Source of the DNA: Phytoseiulus persimilis
Lineage: Eukaryota; Arthropoda; Arachnida; Mesostigmata; Phytoseiidae
Direction: 5' to 3'
Length of the DNA: 64,000 nucleotides
NCBI GenBank assembly: GCA_037576195.1
Contig: CM075104.1
Span: 4,470,775 to 4,534,774 of the forward strand
Shown here: one piece after another, positions 13,598-25,917 of the stretch
How positions within the stretch are numbered: position 1 is the stretch's first letter
Layout: the number at the start of each line of letters is the position of its first letter
Notes under the pieces: generated by a model
Databases searched by the model: none
Seen by the model: only the letters and a program-made list of their open reading frames with translations
What the model was told of the DNA's origin: nothing
Program-made: the position numbers and the translations under genes

Positions 13598-14670
13598 TGA
13601 TTCCGAGACCAATCTGACCACTACTATCCAACTCTGGGGTGGTGATTCCGAGACCAATCTAACCATTACTTTCCAACTCTGGGGTGGTGATTCCGAGACC
13701 AATCTGAGCATTACTTTCCAACTCTGGGGGGTGATTCCGAGACCAATCTGAGCATTACTTTCCAACTCTGGGGGGTGATTCCGAGACCAATCTGAGCATT
13801 ACTTTCCAACTCTGGGGGGGTGATTCCGAGACCAATCTGACCATTACTTTCCAACTCTGGGGGGGTGATTCCGAGACCAATCTGAGCATTACTTTCCAAC
13901 TCTGGAGGGATGATTCCGAGACCAGTCTGAGCATTACTTTCCAACTCTGGAGGGATGATTCCGAGACCAATCTGACCATTACTTCCCAACTCTGGAGGGA
14001 TGATTCCGAGACCAATCTGACCATTACTTTCCAACTCTGGGGGCAGGTGATCCCGAGAACAGTCTGAGCATTACTTCCCAACTCTGGAGGGATGATTCCG
14101 AGACCAATCTGAGCATTACTTTCCAACTCTGGGGGGGGTGATTCCGAGACCAATCTGAGCATTACTTTCCAACTCTGGGGGGTGATTCCGAGACCAATCT
14201 GAGCATTACTTTCCAACTCTGGGGGGTGATTCCGAGACCAATCTGAGCACTACTTTCCAACTCTGGGGGGGTGATTCCGAGACCAATCTGACCATTACTT
14301 TCCAACTCTTGAGGGGTGATTCTGAGACCAATCTGAGCATTACTCTCCAACTCTGGAGTGGTGATTCCGAGACCAGTCTGAGCATTACTTTCCAACTCTG
14401 GAGGGATGATTCCGAGACCAATCTGACCATTACTTCCCAACTCTGGAGGGATGATTCCGAGACCAATCTGACCATTACTTCCCAACTCTGGGGGCAGGTG
14501 ATTCCGAGAACAGTCTGAGCATTACTTCCCAACTCTGGAGGGATGATTCCGAGACCAATCTGAGCATTACTTTCCAACTCTGGGGGGGTGATTCCGAGAC
14601 CAGTCTGAGCATTACTTTCCAACTCTGGGGGGTGATTCCGAGACCAATCTGAGCATTACTTTCCAACTCT

Positions 14671-14687
14671 GGGGGGGGGGGGGGGGG
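14671..14687 (+). repeat. G-run of 17
   Basis: Expanded guanine run whose neighbouring unit order resembles that around 13584, so this part of the array also contains a duplicated segment. Confidence 0.9.
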
Positions 14688-16274
14688 TGATTCCGAGACC
14701 AATCTGACCACTACTTTCCAACTCTGGGGTGGTGATTCCGAGACCAATCTGACCATTACTTTCCAACTCTGGGGTGGTGATTCCGAGACCAATCTGAGCA
14801 TTACTTTCCAACTCTGGGGGGTGATTCCGAGACCAATCTGAGCATTACTTTCCAACTCTGGGGGGTGATTCCGAGACCAATCTGAGCATTACTTTCCAAC
14901 TCTGGGGGGGTGATTCCGAGACCAATCTGACCATTACTTTCCAACTCTGGGGGGGTGATTCCGAGACCAATCTGAGCATTACTTTCCAACTCTGGGGGGT
15001 GATTCCGAGACCAATCTGAGCATTACTTTCCAGCTCTGGGGGGGTGATTCCGAGACCAATCTGAGCATTACTTTCCAACTCTGGGAGGTGATTCCGAGAC
15101 CAATCTGAGCATTACTTTCCAACTCTGGAGGGATGATTCCGAGACCAATCTGACCATTGCTTTCCAACTCTTGAGGGGTGATTCTGAGACCAATCTGAGC
15201 ATTACTCTCCAACTCTGGAGTGGTGATTCCGAGACCAGTCTGAGCATTACTTTCCAACTCTGGAGGGATGATTCCGAGACCAATCTGACCATTACTTCCC
15301 AACTCTGGAGGGATGATTCCGAGACCAATCTGACCATTACTTTCCAACCCTGGGGTGGTGATTCCGAGACCAATCTGAGCATTACTTTCCAATTCTGGGG
15401 GGGTGATTCCGAGACCAATCTGAGCATTACTTTCCAACTCTGGGGGTGATTCCGAGACCAGTCTGAGCATTCCTTTCCAACTCTGCAGGGGTGATTCCGA
15501 GACCAATCTAAGCATTACTTTCCAACTCTGGAGGGGTGATTCCGAGACCAATCTGAGCATTAATTTCCAACTTTGGAGGGGTGATTCCGAAATCAATCTG
15601 AGCATTACTTTCCAACTCTGGAGGGGTGATTCCGAGACCAATCTGAGCATTACTTCCCAACTCTGGAGGGATGATTCCGAGACCAGTCTGACCATTACTT
15701 CCCAACTCTGGAGGGATGATTCCGAGACCAATCTGAGCATTAATTTCCAACTCTGGAGGGGTGATTCCGAGATCAATCTGAGCATTACTTTCCAACTCTG
15801 GAGGGGTGATTCCGAGACCAATCTGAGCATTACTTTCCATCTCTGGAGGGGTGATTTCGAGACCAATCTGAGCATTACTTTCCAACTCTGGAGGGGTGAT
15901 TCCGAGACCAATCTGAGCATTAATTTCCAATTCTGGAGGGGTGATTCCGAGATCAATCTGACCATTACTTTCCAACTCTGGGGGGTGATTCCGAGACCAA
16001 TCTGAGCATTACTTTCCAACTCTGGAGGGGTGATCCCGAGACCAATCTGAGCATTACTTTCCAACTCTGGAGGGGTGATTCCGAGACCAATCTGAGCATT
16101 ACTTTCCAACTCTGGAGGGGTGATTCCGAGACCAATCCGACCATTACTTTCAAACTCTGGAGGGGTGATTCCGAGACCAAAATGACCATACTTTTCCAAA
16201 TCAGAATGCTGACCCAGTGAAGGGAGAGAGAAGTGCCTCGATGGCAGGGAGCGCCGTCCAACCGCGCGCAGCGC

Positions 16275-16292
16275 GGCCGACTCCAGTCGGCC
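16275..16292. repeat. GC-rich perfect palindrome
   Basis: GGCCGACT and its reverse complement AGTCGGCC are separated by only CC, giving 8-bp arms. It lies in a locally very GC-rich stretch (16250-16310), 75 bp beyond the last minisatellite unit. On the minus strand one long open frame from the array runs through it. Function is unknown; it could be a remnant transposon end or a recombination-prone cruciform at the array border. Confidence 0.6.
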
Positions 16293-16512
16293 GGAGGCCG
16301 GCTCGTACCTGATGATGCCGTATGTATCTCGATCAGGGCTCAGAAGATGGGGCAATAATGTATCACAACAAGACAAGAATATCTAGTTTGGTTGTTCCGT
16401 TATTTCGGATGCAGTAGCAAAAAACAGATTTAGAGAAAATTATCTTCGAGGTTTCCGTCGAGTATTTTTTCTTGCAAAAATCAAATGAGGTGAGTACTTG
16501 AACAGAATCAGT

Positions 16513-16964
16513 TCATGGACCGTAATCGAGCTCATTGGGATCATCAGAGCTGATTATTGGACGTGTCGCAGCGCGGTTAGCTCTACCAAGATTCTCGGAA
16601 GCCAGTCCGTCAGCATCTTTCCAACGTAACTGGTCTGTACGTTTGACCGCGTCGCTGAACCTCTGGCTCACTGAGGATCTCAGGTCTTGCTTAGCGAGTA
16701 TCAAGGCATGTTCCCGCAATGCAAGACTTCCGCAGTCTCGACTCGTTGCCGTCCGCAGGATTTTTATTTTGGAATGAACCGCCGAATCGTGGGGTGAAAC
16801 GATTCGTTGTTGTTCTGTGTATGAGCACCGACACACCTGCCCAGCAGGTCAGGCCGCGACAACTCTTCGTGGATCGGGTTCACTGCGTTCGACCAGCCTG
16901 GCAGGTGTTCTTCATGGTTCAGTTCACCCCTTGCTTTAGCAATCTCGAGAGCTTGAACCAGCAA
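16513..16964 (-). pseudogene. Decayed Mutator-like transposase fragment (tentative)
   Basis: On the minus strand, 16964 to about 16764 encodes a stretch with GRCVGAHTQNNNESFH followed by IRRFIPK. From memory, a conserved core of the form C-x-TQN-x-NE-SFH/N, a short hydrophobic run and then PK is typical of Mutator-like and related transposase-derived proteins that are common in arthropod genomes. Just upstream the frame reads ALEIAKARGELNHEEHLPGW. After the PK the frame stops and coding-like sequence continues in another frame to 16513, so the copy looks frameshifted and incomplete. No terminal repeats were found. It could instead be an exon of a transposase-derived host gene with an unrecognised intron. 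Confidence 0.35.
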
Positions 16965-19539
16965 AGCGTCTTGCTCGAGTGCTCACTGACGTCGATTTTT
17001 TTGGAACCTCCTCTTCTTCGGTCGGCGTGCACGATATCTAGGATGGCACCTTCCCTCGTCGGTTCCAGTGAGTTCAATTATCGACATGACCAGGACGCGA
17101 TTGATACAAAACTCTCGGAAGAAAGTGGCGCAGATCGTGAACCGCGCCAGTGCATAGGATGTTAACAGTGTGCGCCGCGAACAGCTCTAGGAGTAGAGAG
17201 CCAGGATTAAGGCGTTGGTAGTTGAGAACCAGAAGTTACACGCTCGGAGTTAGAAATCAGAAGCTAGGCGTTAAGAGTTCGGAGCTAAGGTAGTTAACAT
17301 CGCTCACAGTTGAAGTCGCCGCGGAGCGCGAAAAGTCCAGCTTGTCAAAATGTGAGAAGCAGGATGATAGTCCACTTTATGATTTTGGATCCTTGTGGCG
17401 GATATCGCTCGTGGAGTGCCAGTCAGGCAGTTGTCCACATGCTCACTGGACGCACTCAGTCGCTCAGGAGGAGAGCAACAGCGAACATGTACGGACCCTC
17501 CGATCAGAGCTCGGGAAGCAGACTGAATCTCTGAATCGAAAACGCCACCGGGACGATCCGAACCAGGAGGAGTACGGAATAAAATCGGTTCCTCGTGAAT
17601 ATTTCGGGGACTTGCTCCTGAGAAGCTCTGCTCGGAGCTTTGGAGAATCGACAACAACGTGTTCACCCGATCAAGAGGGGGGCTATTTTTCCGACTACGC
17701 AAAGGAGGCACTGGGTGTCCTTTCCAGGTTCGGGCTCAGATCGATTCACCCATGGGGCATACCCCACAGAGGTGCACATCGTCGGAAGGTTGAGTCTCCC
17801 GTCCTCTGCTCTCAGAACAGTTCAATGCTCAGAACGCGCGTCGGGTCTCAGGCTTCAGGCCTCGTGACCGGATCCGCTCAGCGATGATTTTTCAGAATAT
17901 CAATGTCGAGCCTTGACATCGATGGATTCCTTGGTAATTCCGGAGCCTGTGGTTCGGGAGATTTTCCCTCAACTTCATCTGAGCAGGGAAGAATTGTGTA
18001 TGCGACTCCTCAGGTGGATCGCGTGTGGACACGGGTGCTTCACCGCGGAGCTGTGCATCGTACCTCTTTCGTCGGCACCTCTTTGTACGTTGAGACCGAG
18101 GTTTCTTTTGCCCTCAAAGGGTTTCTTGAATGTGTGGTCGAACGTTTATAGGCCTTCAGTACACAACGCGTACATTGCTCAAGCCGGGCCATTTCCGGGC
18201 AAACCGGCAAAAGTGCGAGCTTTCTGCCCCCTCGAGAGAAAGAGACGGAATTTCGAATTCCAGTGCCCCTCAGCCTTCTGGAACAAGTTCCTGTGCCTGA
18301 CGAGGGAGTGACACGACCTCATGGTGGAATCTAGAGCTGAGCCTTCTATGATCGGGTACTTTTTTATGCACCTTTTAAGGAGACTGCCGTCGATGTATTA
18401 TCTCTCAGTCCCCTTGATACTCTGACAGTAGTTCTCGACTTCAATTCATCATTGTTCGGCAATAAGGCTCATGCACCGAGCTTGCAGTTCACACACATGC
18501 CTGGAAAATCAAAGTGAGAAACTGGAGTTTGAGGATCAGGGAGGAGGAGAGAGAAGCTTCTGAAGACTGATTCCTCAAGGAGTCGATTAAAACGTACCCG
18601 GTCACACAGGTCTCGACCACAGATACCATGATTTCGCCCCTCAAGAGATAGAGCAGAATATTTTTTGCAATCAAAGGGATTCACAGAACCTCATCTCTCC
18701 CGCGCCCCGGCTCTGGCATGCGCTGCCATCGAGCCTGTGTTATTGTCTCGGCATCCGACCACCTGTTCCATTTCAAAAACCCGCCACTTTTTGCTTCTGG
18801 TTTTTTGATAGTTGCCGTGGAAAATGGCTGGGTACGTGTCAGGAAATGAGTTCCAGTAGGGAAATCATTTGGATTCATTTTTTTCGTGATTGATAGCTGG
18901 AAAAACGATTCATATTTTTCTCTTTGTTCCTCTAATTCCTCTGGGGCAAGATTTCGGCCCCGACACGAATCGAATCTCAAATGCAGACACGAATACGGGC
19001 AAAATTTCAACTCCGATTTCGCACCGCCCAGATCTCTGAAGCTCTCATTGGTTTGGGGGACGAATGGGATTATCTTGGGGTTGCGGGTATGAAAAATCAG
19101 ATACGGTCTCACGCCTCACAGCTTTGCGCAACCTGACTACACGCCCCATTACCTTCGCACCGGGGCACGTGCTCCCTCTGCTCCACCCGAGACACGCAAC
19201 CGATTTCGTAGAACCGTCTAGTGTCATGATCCGCCTCTCAGCCATCCACAAGCGTCTCATTCACTCCATGGACCCTTGGGCTCTGATCTCGCAGCGCCCG
19301 TTCCCTACGAGCTGTGAAGCAGAATGGTTTCTTCTCCGGAACCGTCGAGGTTTGGAACACGGCGCATCAAGAGGGTCCGTCTCGGGGCAATCAAATCAGC
19401 CGATGAATCGCTGCCTTAGCGTAGTTGTGATAATTCTCGTCGGCGAGCTCTGGCATAGGCCTGTGGAAAGTTGGAGTACAGAAAAAGCAGCGGGTATCGC
19501 ACTGATCAATTTTCCATGGAGCGGAACACCTGAATGCAG
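16965..19539. other. Unassigned region after the array
   Basis: Several open frames are present: plus 17342-17887, 181 codons from a TTG start; plus 17913-18311; minus 18681-19112; plus 19064-19579. None shows a recognised domain, and each is overlapped by others. A short tract near 17190-17300 has loosely repeated AGTTAG/AGAAG words. Nothing firm is called. Confidence 0.4.
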
Positions 19540-19667
19540 ATCTCACCTTGAAGCTCGCATGGAAATACTTCTGCCCTGACGGGAACCGCTCAGTGCAACT
19601 CTACATCCACGGGGATCAATGGACCTTCATGCAAGAACAATTGGAGCATCTGATGGGATCGAGCTAG
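19540..19667 (+). CDS. Possible terminal exon, unknown protein
   Basis: After a possible acceptor (ATGCAG, 19534-19539) a frame reads DLTLKLAWKYFCPDGNRSVQ, then LYIHGDQWTFMQEQLEHLMGSS and a TAG stop at 19665-19667. The exon would hold 42 codons including the stop and enter in phase 1. Its amino-acid composition is natural and it is unlike the opposite-strand frames, but no upstream exon was located and no family was recognised. It could be a chance open frame. Confidence 0.2.
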
Positions 19668-20639
19668 CGTATCGACAGCCTCGCTTGAGAAGTTTTTTTT
19701 CCGAGCTTCTCACACCCCAGAGTTCCCTGGGGAAGATTTATGGCTAACGCGATTCATTTCCCAACCCCGGCTCGCTCGTCCACTTCAAAGGAATCCGTGG
19801 GTGGGAGGCAGTGGGAGTATGAGCTGCACAAAAAACAAAAGTGAGTGAAGAAAAATCGAAAGCGATCGCCGTGATAACTCGTTCCTAGCGAGGTATAGCT
19901 TCTCCGGATACTCCATAGACATCCCTTCCCGCAAGATCTCGAATCGTGTACATTCAATATTGCGCAGCGAGCACCACGCTCACTCTCAAGTGTTCTCCGA
20001 GTTTCCATGTAACCTTGTTTGACTCGAAACCGTTGTAGAATATCCAACGGGAGCAGAAGGCGGGTGAGTTCCTTACACTCAGGATTTCGTGCTGAGCCTG
20101 CTCTTCTCCGGGCCGATTCCGAACGGAGATACGGCGGAAACCGAGTTTGCATCCCCAGGCTCAACCCGATCAACTTCTCACCCAGCGCTGAGCGTCGAGC
20201 CTCCTCGTACGGAGGCGGAAACGAGCCTGAGATTCCTGCTCGTCGCTATAATCTGCCCGAGCTGGAAACACCGAGTTCTCACAGATATACCTTTAAGGTG
20301 GCGTTACGTATCGAAGTTCAGGATTTTAAACGGATTCAAAGGTTCAGCGTCTCAGTTTGCGGGAGGACAGAGTTTATTCCGTTCGCTGCAGGGATATGCC
20401 ACGATAGCTAACTCGTATACGCCCATCGAGACTAATGGCTGGTATCCCTTCACTCATCGCTCGAATCGAAATGAACGCAAAGTTGACGGAGAATGTTACG
20501 GGGAACCCGATCCAGGCTCCCCGAGTGACCAGCCATCGATCTTGAACTATCGAGCCGTGTCGAGTTCTCGTTGGATTAATCTTCGATGCTCTCTTGTTCA
20601 GCGACCGCAGTTCTGGAGGAGCGCTTCTCTCGAAGCTAA

Positions 20640-22913
20640 CTAATAAATGCCAGGCTTGATTCCAGTTTTCACGAGATCCACGATGTCCATGACCGACTTG
20701 ACCAATGTGGTGTTCCAATTCTTGTTGCATGGGCTCACTAGCTCGTCTTCGTCTGTTTCGAAGTAGACGATCTCGTTGTCCTCATCGGTGGCATGGTCTG
20801 CCAGGTACTCCATCCTCTCGCAAATATCAACGACCGGTCCCTGAAACGCAAGCGAGAGGTTGTTTGGAAGGTTCAAGTGCTGTTCTGGCGGAGCGGGGCC
20901 CAAAACTTCCTGCCGCTCGGCGTTTCCGGAACCAGAGGCTGGAAAGGCGGATCATGAGGGCGAGCAACAAACGTTCCCGAGCACCAACTCACGGAGCAGG
21001 CTTTCAGATTGGCTGTCAGAGCGGTCTCACAGTTCGTGACGTTGAAACCACATCCTCCGAAGCAAATGATGAGGAGCTCTGAGTAGAAGGGTCGTGACAA
21101 ATCGTGGCTGCAGTGCAGTGTCGTAGCTGTAACCGGCAGACTTATTTTTAACACTGCTCTTATCGTCGCGGAGTCACTTCGACCCCTTTCGCATTTCCAA
21201 TCGCGGAAAACTCTCATCTAGAGCTCGCTCGACGCCTGTGCTCGACAGGTCAGGAGCGAACCAAGTGGAAGTCTCCAGAAGGGAAGAGCGTGATGAGAAA
21301 CCGATCCCGGGGAGAAGTTTCCTCGACACTACTGGATCCCCTTCCGACGCCGAGCAATGAGCTTACGAGGTTTGAGGCATCCGGGCTGCAGAATGACGCC
21401 GCCATTTGGGTAGATATCCAAATGACTGAAGGCCGCTCTCAAGCCGAATTTCCCCTGAGGCAACGAATCTCCCGAGGATGTGTGGACGGATTCGAAGAAA
21501 TGGGCGTAGGATTTGTTCGGCTGAATGGAACGCTCGAAGAACAACGGCGACGCGACGTCCAGTCCTGAGACGGTTTCAAATCAGAGAATCAATGCCGAGC
21601 CCAAAGGCCTAACTACCATGCTTCGCGATCTCTATCAAGCTTGATGTGCTCCCACGAGCTCACGAACCTGTTGCGCGTCCGATCTTGATTCCGTAGTTCT
21701 CAAAGAGCCATTGGATCATCATTCCAACTGTTTGTCCGCCGAGGGAATGTCCGATCAGATGGATATTCTTTTCCTGGAAACATCGAGAGGTTCCCGTCGT
21801 TCATTGGAATACAGGCGTCGAGCATCACGGGAGTTTCGTCCAGCCCGGATCTACTCACTTTGAGTTTGTATCTCAACATTAGCCGATGGACGAACTCGGC
21901 GCTGGTTCTCGCCAGCATCATGACGTTCCTCGCGGCTGCGGGGTAATCGGCTCCGACGGAGCCTCTGTGCCAGTCCACGAGTATAACTTTCAGCTAGAAC
22001 ATGCCGTTTGATCATTCAGCGCTAAGATAAGTCGTATTTGGAATCGGAAGTGAACTTGTAGCGGAGCTGGTTTCGCAGCCTGAATACACCCCAACCACCC
22101 GCTCTGCTTGTTTCGAAATAACTCAACGTCGACTTGACGCTTCAGACATGGGAATCCGAGAAGACAAACCTTCTCGGGCTGTTTCTGCAGGAACAGGGCG
22201 TCTCTCATCTGTGGCATCCATGGCCTGTTCGCGTTGTCGGTGAATCCGTGAAAAATCATGGCCAGCTTGTCGTCGGGCCTGAACAGGTCATCTCGCTCAC
22301 CCTCGAAAGATTCGTCGTAGCGCCATCTACGGTAACGGCTCGATTGGTTTTCCTGAAAAATCCCGCCATCTGAACCCCAGGAGAACACGAGCGCCCCCTG
22401 AATCACTACGATATCCCTCTTGGTCCTTGAGAAGAAGAACATACGTGACGGAAGAGTGAGTAGATAGCGTCGATTTGCTCCGGCCTCTGAGGCTTGAAGA
22501 CGTTCATGTACGTGTTGAAGCATCCGACCTCGATCGGTTCCCCCGAGAACTCTTGCAGCGTTGGACAGTACGGCTCTGACTCCATCGGAATCAGTGGTCT
22601 GAGAGCTCCGAAGAACTGCCCGTTCCTGCCAGTTGAATTGAATCACCATGTCAACCAAGTGTTAAGATCGCTGTACTGCGCAAAATCGCCTCTCGATGTC
22701 CAACCCGCCTCGGGGATGCGGGATCCGGATGAGCGCGGGATCAGCCTCACTTCGCGTGTCCGCGAGAACTCTCAATAGAACTACGGACCGAAACAAACCT
22801 CCCGAACAGAAATAAAACTCTCGTTCAAGTGAAGACACTCACGCTTCCTGCCATTGCGCAGCACCGAAGAACGCGAACAGAACAAGGACCACTTTCGCCG
22901 ATCTGGGAATCAT
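20640..22913 (-). CDS. Secreted lipase, pancreatic lipase/phospholipase A1 family
   Basis: Eight exons join in frame into 402 residues: 22843-22913, 22445-22625, 22170-22352, 21859-21993, 21668-21773, 21367-21564, 20993-21126, 20640-20840. All introns (85-240 bp) are GT-AG, and every phase matches. The start is the ATG at 22911-22913; residues 1 to about 19 (MIPRSAKVVLVLFAFFGAA) form a signal peptide. Family landmarks appear in order: EVGCFNTY, a segment around IFHGFTDNANRPWMPQMRDA, VILVDWHRG, the nucleophile elbow GHSLGG (Ser200), TGLDVASPLFF (Asp228), YPNGGVILQPGC and CSHDLSRPFYSELL (His299), so the Ser-Asp-His triad is complete. The enzyme should hydrolyse acylglycerols or phospholipids outside the cell. 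The lid loop between Cys288 and Cys297 has only eight residues, much shorter than in pancreatic lipase and closer to phospholipase A1 types. The last 66 residues (acidic, Cys-containing) are less typical. Confidence 0.93.
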
Positions 22914-23270
22914 CCTGCGAGCCCTGGAAAACAGCTTGATTTGGACTTTTAAAGGGTCTCATACTCTTGCTCGTGGCGCACTCTCATCTCTCCAGGATAA
23001 TGCTGCAGCAGGCTCCCAAATCCAATTTCCGTGGAGTGGGTTTCGTCAACCGCTACTCTCCGACTAATGTCGGGTTCGTAAAACATGTGAGTCGCAGCGC
23101 TCTACAGAGCATCATTCAGGAGCGCACACGTTGAGATCGGATAACATGACAGGGGACCTAATTCCTTCCAATTCTTCGCTCGACATTGCGGACGAACGTC
23201 TGTAATGCTCAATGTCCTCATACGCTCTAACTCCGTCAAAGTTCGAGCTGCTCCATCGTTGATACACACC
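22914..23270. other. Upstream region of the lipase gene
   Basis: This contains the presumed promoter of the minus-strand lipase. No strong TATA box is evident close to 22913. No other feature was recognised. Confidence 0.4.
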
Positions 23271-23427
23271 CTATGACACGATCAAGGCCTCGTCGTCCGG
23301 CAGAGTCTTTCCTGCCGAAGCACCAACATCAGGAGCGAACTGATTGGAACTCCACCTTTCGTAGATCAACGTTGCGATATTGGATGGGTATACGAACGGA
23401 ACTGAGGTCGTAGATTGGGTTGTCTGG
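23271..23427 (-). CDS. Possible terminal exon, unknown protein
   Basis: After an acceptor-like TTCCCAG on the minus strand, a frame reads through VPFVYPSNIATLIYERWSSN and QFAPDVGASAGKTLPDDEAL to a TAG stop at 23271-23273. The composition is protein-like. Upstream on the same strand (23460-23640, and about 23770-23850 ending at a GTGAGC donor) there are further coding-like pieces, for example WESFRPLLEHLFEIQS, but I could not join them with consistent phases. No family was recognised. Confidence 0.25.
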
Positions 23428-25917
23428 CTGGGAAAGCTGCTGGAAGCGACGACGACAAGGCAAGTCGTTCATCACTCGTCGATGCCGCTCATTCGTGCTA
23501 GATCCGAATAAATGGAGGAGTGGCAGTGATAAAGTTGGCTGATCCTGTTCGTCCGATCGTTTCCGTCATAGATCAGCGTAGTTCCTGCCGCCCGACGAAT
23601 CGTTTTCGTCGATTCCATCTGTCGAGAAGGTCAAATGGCGGTGCAGGCGTTGAAAGCGAATGCGACATGTACATATACGGAAGAGGCCAATAGATTTTCT
23701 TATTTTATGTATCTCTCTGAACGGCGGAGTGAATTGATCGGCCGAGCACCCTATCGCCCGAAGCGGCCGCTCACGCGCCGATCTGTTGCAGGACAGATTG
23801 TATCTCGAACAAATGTTCGAGCAGAGGACGGAAGCTCTCCCAAACCCCACTTTTTCTGAAGTGCGCTCCCGGTGATACATATCATAGATGAGAGACGGAG
23901 CGGTCAAACACGACCATGGCTTGGGGCGCGTCCCTGAACCACTCAACTTGTGATGAAGTCGTTGTTATATAAATTATCGGAGAACATTCAGAATATTGAT
24001 TTTTTTTTCATCAAGGGGAGTCGCGGACGCCTCCCCGCCCGATAGGGATAATTATTCTTCTGTAGAACGGGGCTCCCCCGAGATGTGACTCCCAGGTCTC
24101 CTCAAGAAAAGGCTTCGATCGGTGTGCTCGGCTCGCTTCGGGAGGCCTTGATGTCCCTTTTACTCTCAGATCATCGTGTGACGGGTCCTGTCTTTTCGAG
24201 CTCCGAAGCGGGCTCTTGAGGTTTTCAAGCTTGGCTGACTACTTACCTCTCCCTCGTATTTTTGACGAGGGTTTCGACTATTAGATAGGAGATGTCGATA
24301 AGCATCGAAATCTCCCGGGGCCGTTCCAACACGGTTCGGCCCGTCAGCAGAGGAAAGCATCCACTGGCAGGTCAAGGCTTCACCTGGCTTTTTCCACCCG
24401 AAAGAGCCTCTGGAATTACTTCGGGCGAAGCCGAGCTCAGCGACGGGCTCAAGCAGTCTGTGATTACATTCCGCCTTCTACTGCTTTTCGAAACTGAGAA
24501 AGACTGCTTCACAGTCTGCCATCATATTCTCTCTCGGGCTCCGTCCGATAGCTCCACCGAAACTAGAATCTCTCGGGGTTCCATTCGAAGGCCGAGGCCT
24601 GGGGAAACCAACATTCTGGCGCGGCTCTTGAGATGCTATTGATATCAGGGCGTGCATCCGGGGATGGCCTCTGCCATGCGATTTGAAATCATTGGCAGAC
24701 TCTCAGTTCAACTTTGGTTCAACATTCCTCGCGTGAGACATCTGTGGAACCTCATCTGTGAAGTCCAAATGCCTTGGTGGGCCACAAAGAATTGTTCCCC
24801 ATGGAGCGCCTATTGTCTTTCCTGCATGGAGCACGGGGACTTGCATGTGGACAGCACACGGTTCCGAACGGACATCTTCCAGAGTGTGAGAGTCGACGCC
24901 GATTGATTCATGGTGGTTCGAGAATGATGTCGTCACGTGTGGATGAGCTTTCATTTCTCGACAGCGACACGGAGCGCTGACTTTTCATCGTTTTCAGTTG
25001 AGAGAGAAAAAACACTCCGCTCGTCAGTCATTGGTATTCGAATGTTTATTATATGTATACTCCTCATGACAATCGAATCGTCCATGAGTCCTTCACTGTC
25101 AGTTCGCTCAGAATCTTGCTACCGGTAGCAATAGCCGCAGAGTAGTATAGAGGTTCCAGCATGTATTTATGCCAGTTCAGTAATAGTATCGCCATATAAT
25201 CAGTGGACTGATTCAATTCCGGTGTAGGATGTATATTTCATAATCAGGGTTGCCGTTTTCCCCTTCCTTTCATACTTTTAGCCGCTCCCTCGCTTACTCT
25301 TCCTTTCTTTCATTCTTCCCTACTAGGGTAGCGTTATACTCACAGCGTGGTTGGGATGACCAATAACCTGGTTTCTGGGGATATATTCATGGACTTACTA
25401 ACAAATTAGACTCTTGCTGCACTCATATGTTTCCAATCGTCCCGATACTCGCCGACCGAGCATCATGATCGGGAAATTTTCGAAAACCTTCGGCTTTCTT
25501 CCTGACGCATTCGCAAGGCGCTCTCGATTCATTTTCTGCTGGTCGGCTCAGGAGTCTGCGACACCTGGCACCGAGTCAGGCGTTTTTCAGAATCGGATTC
25601 CGCTCAGAGCTCGGCGCACTACTGCGTTCAGAATGTTCTGTTCTTCGAGTCGAGTCGAAATGGAGCACAGTTTTGAATTCCTGTCGAGCCACACATCCAT
25701 ACACCGGGCGCCGCCCCAGGCCCGATTCGGCTTGAAATCGGCCTTGTCGACTGCCCTCCGGGAACCTGAGAACGTCGACCTTTTTCGAACAGAGGCGATG
25801 TAATTCCGGTGTTTTATATCGTTCACGTATCGGAAGCTTCCCCATGGGATTCTTCTCAGCTCGGGAACGTGAGGCCCGTGTCGTTCCTGATGAGAAACTC
25901 CATGCCTTCTCGCGAAA
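23428..25917. other. Unassigned region
   Basis: Coding-like pieces are present on both strands: minus 23566-23946, plus 24292-24642, both strands at 24650-24950, and minus 25576-26067. No recognised domain and no consistent exon chain was found. Confidence 0.35.

Larger units (their letters stand above)
2936..16200. repeat. Minisatellite array, 44-46 bp unit, about 295 copies
   Basis: A 13.3 kb uninterrupted tandem array. The unit reads GTGATTCCGAGACCAATCTG, then a short linker (mostly AGCATTACTTT, often ACCATTACATT or ACCATTACTTC), then CCAACTCTGG and a G-run of variable length. Length differences between units lie mainly in the G-run, so units are 44, 45 or 46 bp. Units at the left edge (2936-3110) and right edge (15500-16200) carry more substitutions, such as GAACATACTTTTCAAAACGTGG at the left, while core units are nearly identical. 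That gradient is typical of arrays homogenised by unequal exchange. Because 45 bp is 15 codons, runs of 45-bp units give long open frames on the plus strand (about 386 codons from 2699) and minus strand (433 codons ending at 2902; 465 codons ending at 14979). In the third minus frame every unit has a TAA stop. No splice, start or domain evidence supports a protein. Confidence 0.98.

Noticed and set aside
2936-16200. CRISPR array
   Set aside because: Units are directly adjacent with no unique spacers, and the sequence is eukaryotic.
2936-16200. Telomeric repeat
   Set aside because: The unit is 44-46 bp and contains no TTAGG-type short repeat.
14979-16376. 465-codon minus-strand frame as a repeat-protein gene
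   Set aside because: Almost all of it is minisatellite. The non-repeat start has no signal peptide or domain, and the frame switches motif wherever a 44-bp unit occurs.
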